Origin: Betaproteobacteria bacterium TMED156
GTDB taxonomy: Bacteria > Pseudomonadota > Gammaproteobacteria > Burkholderiales > Burkholderiaceae_A
NCBI GenBank assembly: GCA_002171155.1
Contig: NHHF01000056.1
Coordinates: forward strand, 1 to 15,022
Direction of reading: 5' to 3'
Length of the DNA stretch: 15,022 bases
The position numbers and the translations under genes are program-made. The notes beneath the pieces were generated by a model that was given only the letters and a program-made list of their open reading frames with translations, had not been told where the DNA came from and ran no database searches. The number at the start of each line of letters is the position of its first letter. Position 1 is the stretch's first letter. Below, in pieces: positions 1 through 8,576 of this stretch.

Positions 1-1
1 A

Positions 2-3000
2 AACTTTATTCAATGTCATGATGGATCTTTAGTTTTAAAATACAATGATATGAGAGACACAGCATTGCTTGAATTAGAAAAAAGAATTTATAACTCGATG
101 TATCACGTAATATCTCAACAAGATAAATTACCTTTGTTTGAATATAATCAAATTATTCCAAACAAATTTAATTCAACATCTTGGACTAAAGATGAAATTA
201 CAAAACTTATGAGACCTATTTTTTCTAGATGGGCAAATGAAAATGCAGTAAACTATCAAGACAATAGTGGGTATGCAGTAGAACTTACCCTTTCTCCAAA
301 TTCAAATTATGTAGTAACAAATTATGTACAATCTGGATATATTCCAACTTCAGCTACACAAAAATTTCAAGTAGGTGAAGAAATTTTTGGTACAACATCT
401 GGTGCAAGAGGTATAGTAACGTCAGTTAGTGTTGATACAAACACTATCAATATTAATGCTGTTACTGACCGATTTTTAGTTAACGAAGTCATACTTGGGC
501 AAACAAGTTTAGCAGGAAGAAGAACGTCGACAATTAATATTGATTGGAGGGTATTAAATTATTCAACAATGACCGATCAAGATGGATTATCATTACCTGG
601 ACACTGGAGAGGAATATATCGATACTATTATGGTACTGATAGACCTCACACTCATCCATGGGAAATGTTAGGGTTTTCACAAAAACCAATTTGGTGGGAT
701 CAGTACTATACATGGACAAACCCAACAATTAGAACTCAACTAATTTCTGATATTGAACAAGGAATTATTAGAGCAGGTGAACGAGAAAATTATACTAACC
801 AATCGTATCTAAATGAAAATAATGTTTATAAAAAACCAGGATTTTCAAATTATGTTCCTGTTGATGCAAATGCTAATTTATTAAGTCCATTGCAAATAGG
901 GATAATATCATCAGAGCCAGCAGAGTCAGTATCACAAGCTGATTGGAAATTTGGTGATGGTGCTCCGGTCGAACACGCATTTTATACTTCATTGGTGTAT
1001 CCATACGTTATACAAAAATTATTATACTTAACTAATCCAGGATTATATGTTGAGCAACTATGGAACGTTCAAAATATTGAATCATCAAAAAGTGATACTA
1101 ATCAAACTATTGACACGTCAACTGGTAAGAGATCTAATAATACAAATTATTATGTACACACAGAAACAGATTCAAGCAATACCAGATACATACGTTCTGG
1201 TATACAAAATTTTATATCAGATTATGTTATTAGTAAAGGTAATCCGATTAACACAGCCTTTGGTAATGTAATAAGAAATATTCAATCAAATCTAATGTAT
1301 AGATGTGCTGGATTTATTGATTCAAATAAATTACAAATTGAATCAGAAGCATATGATTCAACAAGTCAAAGCACTAGTATTATTGTTCCACCAGAAGATG
1401 TATCAGTTAATTTATACACTGGTGGTAGTATACAAGAAGCATCATATAGTGCAATGATTGTACAGAATACATCAAAAGGTTATAAAATTTATGGTTATGA
1501 TATAACAAATCCATATTTTACAATTTATAATCCACTTGCAAATAGTTCATCGAGAACTATACGTGTTGGTGGTAAAGATATCAGTCCAGGAGGTTACCAA
1601 GCTGGATTAACTTATCATAAAGATGAAGTTGTAACTCATGAGTCAAAATTTTATCAATGTACAATACCTCACCAAGCATTGTCAAGTGATACTTCACCAA
1701 ATTTAAAATATTGGAGAGAGATTAAAAAACTACCACAGCAAGGTGGAACTGAAGTAGAAAGATATACTCAATTTAATTATGGTCAAACTGTACAAATTGA
1801 TTATGGTACTGTTTATAAAACTAGACAAGAAGTTTATAATGCACTCGTCGGATATGGAGAATATTTAAAAGTTCAAGGATGGTTATTTGATGAACATAAT
1901 TCAGACCTTGGAGAAAACTTAGATTGGGATTATTCAGCAAAAGAATTTTTATTTTGGAGTTTAGGTAAATGGCAAAATGGAGATTACATAACATTAAGTC
2001 CGTCAGCATCAACTTTAAAATTTAAACCAACATCAGGTATAGTTCAAAGTTTATCAAATATTGTTAATGGATCATACAGTGCATTGAATAAAGAAGGTTT
2101 TGGATTAGATGCAGAACAAATGAATGTCATGAGAGATAATGACATGGTTACTGTTTCTCATAAACAAGGTATTGGTATATATGGTTTAAGATTATACGTT
2201 AAAGAAACTGAACATGCAATAACATTAAACAACAAAACAATCTTTAATGATACGATATACAATACTTTACTTGCACAAAGACAACCAAGAGTAAAAATAT
2301 CAACAGTCAAAACATTAGGATGGAAAGGTAAACTCGAAGCCGATGGATTTATTGTAAGTGGCACAAGTTTAATTAACAACTTTGAAAAAACAGTTGCTGA
2401 CACAAATAGGTACTATGATATCGATGCATCGACTGTAGATTCTACTTTTAGAGATTCAGCATTGCACGTTATTGGTTATCAAAAAAGAGATTACTTAACA
2501 AACTTGGGAGTATCAGAATCAAACCAAGTTAAGTTATATCAAGGAATGATTAAGCAAAAAGGTACTACAAATGCTATTGATAGATTATTACGTTCAACAA
2601 CTGTAAGTACTGATCAAACATTTGATACGTATGAAGAATGGGCTTTTAAAGTTGGTGAGTTTGGATCAACAAACTTTAATCAACAAATTGAATTAAGATT
2701 AAGATCTCAAGATATTATTACAGATCCATTAATGTTTGAATTTATACTGCCAACTGATAATATATCAACAGCAAATTATGATAGTTTAACTGATGACGTT
2801 ATTACTATTGATATTGATGATACAACACGTTGGTTGAAAAAACCAACAGGTGAAAAAACTTTGGCAAATTTATGGCCAACAGTAAACACAGTTGATTCAA
2901 TAATACCGTCAGCAGGTTATGTTCACTTAGATGACTCAAAATATCAAGCATATGATTCAACAGCATTGGATAATTTATACGGAGCACAAACAGGAAATGT

Positions 3001-6000
3001 TGACATTGGAGTCACATCATGGGTAGCTAAAGATACTATTGGTGGCAAAGATTGGAATATTTATAAACTATATGACACAAACGTAAAAATTGATAATGTT
3101 ATTTCAAATGGTGATGCCAACACAGCAATGAAGGTAACTGTTAATGGAACAGGATTACCAGGTGGTGCAACAACAAGTAATTTAGTTTTACACAAAACTT
3201 ATAAAAGTGATGGAACATTACTAATGGATCCAACAGTTTGGGGTACTCATAAATTAACTTTAGTTCCAACATCTGAAACAGCACCAACGGTTACTATTCC
3301 TTTTGCAAATGTGGCTGGTAATGGTGCTTCTTTGGCAGTTGGTAACATTGCCGGAGCAGTAGCGTCAGTAACAGTTTCATCAGGTGGTTCAGGGTTCGCT
3401 CAAAATGATGTAATTACATTCTCAGGAACTACAGGTACCGGTGCAAATATGACAGTCAACAAAATTAATGATGGTCAGGATGCAGAAGCGTCAATTACTT
3501 TAGCAGGTGGAGTTGTTACAGGAATATCAGTTTCAAATGCAGGTAGCGGTTACTCTTCAGCGCCTGCTGTAAAAATTATTGATGCAAACGGAACAGGTGC
3601 AACAGCAACATCAACAATAAATGCTTCAGGACAGGTTACAGGAGTTACTGTTACAGCTGGAGGTAATGGATATACATCACCTACAGTAGCTTTTACAGGT
3701 GCGTTATCAGGTGCAACAGGAGGAAACCAGCTTACATTAAATACTGGTGGTTCAAATTACTCAGCGGCACCAACAGGTATAAGTGTAAGAGATAAATCTG
3801 GCACACTTAAAACACTTAACGTAGATTATAGTAGTCCATCATTTACATTTACTGGTTCAGGAACTAGTGGAAGATTTGGTGAAATATTAGATTTTGTAAT
3901 TACAAGTGGAGGTACAAATTATCAAGCACCTACAATAACAGTAATTGACTCAGCCGGCAGTACAGCATTTACAATTGCTTCAGGAGGCATCACAACGTCA
4001 GCCGGAGTAATAACAGCAATCACAGTTCCTGCAGGAACAGGCAACCAAGGATTTGCATCTGGTATAACATCAACTGCAACAGGAAGAATTGTTGTAAAAG
4101 ACTCAAAAACAAATTTTATAGTTAACTTTAATACAGGTTTAACAAAAGTTCATGCCCTAGATGAACTGACTGCAAACGTAACTACTGCATGGGATGGTAC
4201 TGCACCAACCATAGTAGTTGAATCATGGGATGGAGCAACTGCAACAACATTGTATACAGTGCCAACTGCAAATTTACAATCAGTTGCTTCATCGAATATT
4301 ACAGCAGGCGGGACAGTAACTGACAATGCCAATATTACTGTAAGAGCAAATGTTTCAGTATCTTCGGCAACAACAGGTAATGTATCATTAACATTGAACT
4401 ACAAATCAAAACAATATTCAATTGAAAAAACTGATGGTACAGCACAATACGTTACATCACCTGATAATACAGAAATTAATAGTACAGGAATAAAATTATT
4501 AGATTGGAAAGATATCAGATTAAACAAAGGATTATCAACTGACAATAATCATGTAAGTACCGATACTGCAACAACTCTTACAAACTTTTTATCATCAGCA
4601 TTTAGTGATCCAAATGTTTGGCAGGAAGGTGATTTAGTTTGGTTGGATAACGATTATACTGGATACTGGGGAGTATATAGATTTACAGCAAATGCTTCGA
4701 TAATATCTACTTACAACTCAATACGTGGAACCGAGCCTAGTGCATTAACACTTTCTAGTTATGGTAACACACAATGGATTTTACACAGTGGAGTTGACTA
4801 CAGTGATTCAACTAAAACAACTGCTGAATATTTTGCAAGTACAAAACGTAGACAACAAGACAAAGTTGACACTAAACAGTTTGAAAAAGCTGTGTTGTAT
4901 GATGATCGAAATAATAAAATTGATTTAACTCTAATACCATATGATCCAGCAAAAGGAATATTACCACCACAGGCTGATAGAGAAATTGAATACAAAACAG
5001 AGATTGATCCGGCTGTTTATAACTATCACTCTGAATCGACAAAAATTAGTAAAAGTAAACCATGGCAAGAAGAATATGTTGGACAAGTATGGTGGGATTT
5101 ATCAACGGTAAGATATATTGATTATGAATCTCATGATAATAGATATCGTAGATCAAATTGGGGAAGATTGTTTCCAACAGCAACAATTGACATATATGAA
5201 TGGGTACAATCAAATGACACACCAACAAATTACAGTGGAACAGGAACAGTCAAATCAACAACTGATTATGCAACAAAAGTTGAAACTAATCCATCTACGT
5301 CAGTGCAAACAACTACATATTATTTCTGGGTTAAAAATGTAACCACAGTTCCAGAGTATGAAGGAAGAATAAATGATGCTTCGTCTGTGGCAAATATAAT
5401 TACATCACCAATTACACAAGGACTAAATTATTTTGCACCAATATCACAAAATTCAATTTCAGTTGCCAATGTATTAGATTTTACTACTAAACAAAATACA
5501 GTTTTACAATTAAACTATAGAAAACGTAATTCAAAAGATAAAACAAATTCAAAACACGCACAGTGGTTATTACTAAAAGAAAACTATCCAGATGCACCGA
5601 TTCCAGATCAAATCTGGAACAAAATGGTAGATAGTGTTACTGGTTTCGATGTTCTCGGAAACACTGTGCCAGACACAACATTGTCTTTAAATGATAGATA
5701 TGGTAGTAAAGTAAGACCAAGACAAAGTTGGTTTGTAAATTCTAAAAATGCAAGAAAAATATTAGTTGAAGTTTTAAATAGAATTACAACGTCAATTAAC
5801 TTAGATGTGAATCATGCAGGTTGGGATAACACATTAACAACATCAAATTATTATGAAAAAACAAATTGGTACTACAATACGTCATTTGATGATAACACAG
5901 TTATTGATCGTATAGTTGATTACTATACTAATATAGATACATCAACATTGTCTCAAGATGATGTTGTTAAAGTTAATTTTGGTTACAATTCAAAATGGGA

Positions 6001-8083
6001 ATTATGGCAATATACTGATGCTGATTATCTTGCTGGAACATCCACAACATATGATAATAACAATTTGTCATTGGTAAGAATTGGTTTACAAACAGCAACA
6101 GCAAAATTAAAGACTACAGTTTATACTGAAGCAGATTCAAGTGCGTTGTCGACAGAACTTCGCACATATATTAACACTTTAAAAGATAATGTATTAATAA
6201 GTCAAAACTTAAAATATCAAAATGAGTTATTATTTGCATTAATTAGATATGTAATTAGTGAACAACAACATGTTGACTGGTTATTTAAATCAACATACCT
6301 AAATGTTATACAACAAGATACTGCACTATCACAGAAATCATCTTTTGAAAAAGATCCGTTCAATGATGTTAAAACTTATATCGAAGAAGTAAAACCATAT
6401 CGTGCAAAAATTAGAAACTTCTTAAGTAAAAAATCTCCAGTTAGAGAAAATGCAGATATGGCTATGAGTGATTTTACAACAACAGCAGATTATGTTATTA
6501 ATTCAAATGGTACTGGTACAACTAATCCAACACCAAAAGTCAAAACTAAAATGGCATTTGATAGAGTAAGTACTTCGATAACATTGGTTTCACCTTCAAC
6601 AAATGTAATTAGTGCTTGGACAACATCACAGAGTTATGCTGTTGGTACAAATGTAAAATACAATGGAGGTTTTTGGCAAGCCACACAGGCACACACATCT
6701 GGTAACTTCATTACTGACGTACAATCTGGTAAATGGCAACATACTAACTTTGAACCAACAACAGAAGCAACTGATGTTGCAAAAATTAATCAGCTTAAAT
6801 CTGTATCACCAACTGCAACTCATGTTGATAGATTAGGAAAATATTTTTATGCATCTGAACTAGCAAATGTTGATACAGCTAATGCAGATTCAGTTAGTTC
6901 TTTTGTAACTACACTATCTGAAAAAATTGGATACTATAAAGATTTAGATGTTCAGCCAATTGGATTTAAAGTAAACAGAGACAGAATTGGTCAACAATTA
7001 ACAAACTTTGCTTGGGATAGTTTAGATTGGGATATGGATGCATTATCTACAAATCCAACAATTGGTTACGATCCAGACGCAACACAAAATTGGTATGAAT
7101 CAAAATTTGTTAAAATGTCTAATCATTGGGAATCTGGCGTTAGTTATACTGCAAATACCTTTGTAAGAAATGACGACTTAACACATATTTCATCATGGTC
7201 GGCTTCAACAAGTTATACTATTGGAGACATTGTTAAAGACAACAATAAAGTTTATGTTGCAAATGTAACACATAAAAATTTAACAAGTGAAACAACATTA
7301 CAACAATCACGTTGGGACTTAATCAATGATAGAATTTATTATACAAATATTGATCATACTTCATCGTCGACATTTAAATCAGATTACGATGCTCAAAAAT
7401 GGATACTTGTTAAATCTCAACTTGATTCGGCGGGATTTGCTAGACCAGATCGTGATCCGTATCCAGAAGAATTATTACCAATAACACCGAGAGAGTCATT
7501 GATGATCACGGTGAAAACACATGATGGAACATCAGGAAGTGGTACTGACGCAGATCCGTATGTAGGAACAGGTGATTACTCACAATTTAAAATACATTAT
7601 TCACCATATGGTAGAGTTGAATATTTGAGAGATAAATTTATCGATGACGGTGGTACAAGTTCAACTAATGATCATACTACACTTAATGGTGCAATAACTG
7701 AAAGTTCAAATAATATTACAGTTGCTGACGCTACAAAAATACCTCAACCAAAACAAATATCAAGCGAAGTTGATGACAATGTAACAAACAAACCAGGTGT
7801 TATATGGATTGGTACTGAAAGAATTGAATATGGTAGAATCACTGGTAACGTCTTAACTGATGTTGTACGTGGAACACATGGCACAACTATACAATCACAT
7901 GCTGATGCTGTTGACGTTTATAGTGGTACAAAAGTTATACCAAATGGTAATAACAGAGGTTTTTGGAACAGTGTAGGAGTATCAATGCTACAAAGTAGTA
8001 CAGCTCAAGCAAATTATTTGACAAATAATGAAAATTTAATTGATTACGTAGATGATACGTATGTAGATACAGACTATGTATAA
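2..8083 (+). CDS. Giant virion structural protein of T4-like marine phage type, 5' end missing
   Basis: Probably a baseplate- or fibre-associated virion protein. The frame is open from base 2, and residues before the ATG at base 50 (including QCHDGS) fit the same family, so the gene starts outside the window; 2,693 residues are visible. The following segments resemble large structural proteins of marine T4-like phages: RDTALLELEKRIYNS at the left end; a GEEIFGTTSGARG module (nt 380-415); Trp/Tyr-rich HPWEMLGFSQKPIWWDQYY (nt 650-710); FYTSLVYPYVIQKLLYLTNP (nt 980-1040); IPYDPAKGILPPQADREI (nt 4933-4990); HAQWLLLKENYPDAPIP (nt 5554-5610); TYIEEVKPYRAKIRNF (nt 6374-6420); and, near the C terminus, IWIGTERIEYGRITGN (nt 7800-7850). 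It also carries CBM5/12-like repeats and a Gly-rich beta-repeat insert, listed separately. I saw no enzymatic motif, signal peptide or membrane segment. The exact place in the virion is inference; a structural role is well supported by size, family resemblance and neighbours. Confidence 0.85.
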   Translation, partial: NFIQCHDGSLVLKYNDMRDTALLELEKRIYNSMYHVISQQDKLPLFEYNQIIPNKFNSTSWTKDEITKLMRPIFSRWANENAVNYQDNSGYAVELTLSPNSNYVVTNYVQSGYIPTSATQKFQVGEEIFGTTSGARGIVTSVSVDTNTININAVTDRFLVNEVILGQTSLAGRRTSTINIDWRVLNYSTMTDQDGLSLPGHWRGIYRYYYGTDRPHTHPWEMLGFSQKPIWWDQYYTWTNPTIRTQLISDIEQGIIRAGERENYTNQSYLNENNVYKKPGFSNYVPVDANANLLSPLQIGIISSEPAESVSQADWKFGDGAPVEHAFYTSLVYPYVIQKLLYLTNPGLYVEQLWNVQNIESSKSDTNQTIDTSTGKRSNNTNYYVHTETDSSNTRYIRSGIQNFISDYVISKGNPINTAFGNVIRNIQSNLMYRCAGFIDSNKLQIESEAYDSTSQSTSIIVPPEDVSVNLYTGGSIQEASYSAMIVQNTSKGYKIYGYDITNPYFTIYNPLANSSSRTIRVGGKDISPGGYQAGLTYHKDEVVTHESKFYQCTIPHQALSSDTSPNLKYWREIKKLPQQGGTEVERYTQFNYGQTVQIDYGTVYKTRQEVYNALVGYGEYLKVQGWLFDEHNSDLGENLDWDYSAKEFLFWSLGKWQNGDYITLSPSASTLKFKPTSGIVQSLSNIVNGSYSALNKEGFGLDAEQMNVMRDNDMVTVSHKQGIGIYGLRLYVKETEHAITLNNKTIFNDTIYNTLLAQRQPRVKISTVKTLGWKGKLEADGFIVSGTSLINNFEKTVADTNRYYDIDASTVDSTFRDSALHVIGYQKRDYLTNLGVSESNQVKLYQGMIKQKGTTNAIDRLLRSTTVSTDQTFDTYEEWAFKVGEFGSTNFNQQIELRLRSQDIITDPLMFEFILPTDNISTANYDSLTDDVITIDIDDTTRWLKKPTGEKTLANLWPTVNTVDSIIPSAGYVHLDDSKYQAYDSTALDNLYGAQTGNVDIGVTSWVAKDTIGGKDWNIYKLYDTNVKIDNVISNGDANTAMKVTVNGTGLPGGATTSNLVLHKTYKSDGTLLMDPTVWGTHKLTLVPTSETAPTVTIPFANVAGNGASLAVGNIAGAVASVTVSSGGSGFAQNDVITFSGTTGTGANMTVNKINDGQDAEASITLAGGVVTGISVSNAGSGYSSAPAVKIIDANGTGATATSTINASGQVTGVTVTAGGNGYTSPTVAFTGALSGATGGNQLTLNTGGSNYSAAPTGISVRDKSGTLKTLNVDYSSPSFTFTGSGTSGRFGEILDFVITSGGTNYQAPTITVIDSAGSTAFTIASGGITTSAGVITAITVPAGTGNQGFASGITSTATGRIVVKDSKTNFIVNFNTGLTKVHALDELTANVTTAWDGTAPTIVVESWDGATATTLYTVPTANLQSVASSNITAGGTVTDNANITVRANVSVSSATTGNVSLTLNYKSKQYSIEKTDGTAQYVTSPDNTEINSTGIKLLDWKDIRLNKGLSTDNNHVSTDTATTLTNFLSSAFSDPNVWQEGDLVWLDNDYTGYWGVYRFTANASIISTYNSIRGTEPSALTLSSYGNTQWILHSGVDYSDSTKTTAEYFASTKRRQQDKVDTKQFEKAVLYDDRNNKIDLTLIPYDPAKGILPPQADREIEYKTEIDPAVYNYHSESTKISKSKPWQEEYVGQVWWDLSTVRYIDYESHDNRYRRSNWGRLFPTATIDIYEWVQSNDTPTNYSGTGTVKSTTDYATKVETNPSTSVQTTTYYFWVKNVTTVPEYEGRINDASSVANIITSPITQGLNYFAPISQNSISVANVLDFTTKQNTVLQLNYRKRNSKDKTNSKHAQWLLLKENYPDAPIPDQIWNKMVDSVTGFDVLGNTVPDTTLSLNDRYGSKVRPRQSWFVNSKNARKILVEVLNRITTSINLDVNHAGWDNTLTTSNYYEKTNWYYNTSFDDNTVIDRIVDYYTNIDTSTLSQDDVVKVNFGYNSKWELWQYTDADYLAGTSTTYDNNNLSLVRIGLQTATAKLKTTVYTEADSSALSTELRTYINTLKDNVLISQNLKYQNELLFALIRYVISEQQHVDWLFKSTYLNVIQQDTALSQKSSFEKDPFNDVKTYIEEVKPYRAKIRNFLSKKSPVRENADMAMSDFTTTADYVINSNGTGTTNPTPKVKTKMAFDRVSTSITLVSPSTNVISAWTTSQSYAVGTNVKYNGGFWQATQAHTSGNFITDVQSGKWQHTNFEPTTEATDVAKINQLKSVSPTATHVDRLGKYFYASELANVDTANADSVSSFVTTLSEKIGYYKDLDVQPIGFKVNRDRIGQQLTNFAWDSLDWDMDALSTNPTIGYDPDATQNWYESKFVKMSNHWESGVSYTANTFVRNDDLTHISSWSASTSYTIGDIVKDNNKVYVANVTHKNLTSETTLQQSRWDLINDRIYYTNIDHTSSSTFKSDYDAQKWILVKSQLDSAGFARPDRDPYPEELLPITPRESLMITVKTHDGTSGSGTDADPYVGTGDYSQFKIHYSPYGRVEYLRDKFIDDGGTSSTNDHTTLNGAITESSNNITVADATKIPQPKQISSEVDDNVTNKPGVIWIGTERIEYGRITGNVLTDVVRGTHGTTIQSHADAVDVYSGTKVIPNGNNRGFWNSVGVSMLQSSTAQANYLTNNENLIDYVDDTYVDTDYV
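1592..1740 (+). repeat. CBM5/12-like (chitin-binding type 3-like) module, copy 1, inside the giant protein
   Basis: The encoded segment runs YQAGLTYHKDEVV, then KFYQC, and closes with YWREI. This matches the general pattern of small sugar-binding modules: a Tyr/Trp start, x-Y-x-x-G/K-D-x-V, an aromatic on the next strand, and W near the end. The same pattern recurs at nt 6606-6752 and 7189-7330. Binding to polysaccharide is inferred from the pattern, not shown. Confidence 0.5.
3360..3950 (+). repeat. About five degenerate GG-x-GY beta-repeats inside the giant protein
   Basis: Successive units share a hydrophobic strand, then GGSGF / AGSGY / GGNGY / GGSNY / GGTNY, then (S)APxVxV or a close variant: VTVSSGGSGF, ISVSNAGSGYSSAPAV, VTVTAGGNGYTSPTV, LTLNTGGSNYSAAPTG and FVITSGGTNYQAPTITV. 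Spacing is 25-40 residues. The stretch is rich in Gly, Ser, Thr and Ala and somewhat more GC-rich than the flanks. Such repeats are common in phage tail and adhesin proteins and probably fold as a beta-solenoid or beta-sandwich stack. About 150 further Thr/Ala/Val-rich residues follow before the Trp/Asp-rich scaffold resumes near nt 4500. Confidence 0.6.
6606..7330 (+). repeat. CBM5/12-like modules, copies 2 and 3 plus a partial copy, inside the giant protein
   Basis: Copy 2 (nt 6606-6752) reads AWTTSQSYAVGTNVKYNGGF and ends in KWQH. Copy 3 (nt 7189-7330) reads SWSASTSYTIGDIVKDNNK and ends in RWDLI. Just before copy 3, HWESGVSYTANTFVRNDD (about nt 7125-7178) looks like the first half of another copy. 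W-x4-Y-x2-G/N-x2-V is shared. These fit surface-sugar binding near the C-terminal end of the protein, but the assignment rests on pattern only. Confidence 0.5.
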
Positions 8084-8084
8084 T

Positions 8085-8092
8085 GATAAATA
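8085..8092 (+). promoter_or_regulatory. Candidate T4-type late promoter box
   Basis: GATAAATA differs from the T4 late consensus TATAAATA at the first base. It lies two bases after the stop of the giant gene and 22 bases before the next ATG. That places a transcription start near 8098, just upstream of the ribosome binding site (AGGG at 8102-8105). It would drive the fibre-protease cluster. In an AT-rich genome such an octamer can occur by chance; its position is the main support. Confidence 0.45.
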
Positions 8093-8114
8093 TTAAGGAA
8101 TAGGGTAGAGAAAA

Positions 8115-8567
8115 ATGGCAATTACAAAAAGATTAGTTAAAGGATCAGCATTAACTCATACAGAGTTAGATGGCAATTTTACTGACTACGAAACATTTAA
8201 AGCATTATATAACACTGTTGATTATTCAGTAGCCAATGACGGAAAAGTATTATATTGGGATAATTCTGCTAATACTGTAAGAGTAAAAACTTTATCAGCA
8301 TCTGATATTAGTAATTTTTCATCACAATTTGATACATTATTAGCTGGTAAAACTACAGCTAATTTAACTGAAGATCCATCGAATTTATATTTCACAAATG
8401 CAAGAGCTGATGCAAGAGTTGACGGTGTTGCAAGAATCACAGTACCAAGCTATACAACAACGGCTAGAGATGCATTATCAAGTGTTGCTAATGGAGAAAT
8501 TATTTACAACACAACAGATAACAAACTTCAAGCATATGAAAATAGTGCATGGGTAAATTTAGTATAG
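8115..8567 (+). CDS. Short fibre-like virion protein (150 residues), paralogue of the next gene
   Basis: Probably a short fibre or fibre-associated protein. The N terminus carries KGSALTHTELDGNFTDY, a motif found at the start of many phage fibre-type proteins. An NDGKVLYWDNS unit follows (residues about 41-51), then one LTEDPSNLYFTNARADAR unit (about 83-100), and the C terminus ends in GEIIYNTTDNKLQAYENSAW. All three segments recur in the 641-residue protein next door, so this looks like a shortened version that keeps both ends and one central repeat. The ATG is preceded by AGGG at a 9-base spacing, and a late-promoter-like box lies just upstream. The stop is 9 bases before the next start, so the two are probably cotranscribed. 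A stand-alone chaperone, collar or decoy subunit are other possibilities. Confidence 0.75.
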   Translation: MAITKRLVKGSALTHTELDGNFTDYETFKALYNTVDYSVANDGKVLYWDNSANTVRVKTLSASDISNFSSQFDTLLAGKTTANLTEDPSNLYFTNARADARVDGVARITVPSYTTTARDALSSVANGEIIYNTTDNKLQAYENSAWVNLV

Positions 8568-8576
8568 GGTTATAAT

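Noticed and set aside
3560..3570. General lack of GC-rich restriction sites as the explanation of the GCWGC gap
   Set aside because: Other sites are present: GCGC near 3560 and 14860, CTGCAG near 14136, GGATCC near 3224, and several GGCC. The depletion seems specific to GCWGC.
534..5228. Several 60-81 codon reverse-strand frames and short +1/+2 frames within the giant gene
   Set aside because: They lie inside a long conserved coding frame and have no ribosome site or recognisable family. They are expected by chance.
8222..8440. Reverse-strand 72-codon frame opposite the short fibre gene
   Set aside because: It is the antisense shadow of a clear fibre-type coding sequence; no supporting signal.
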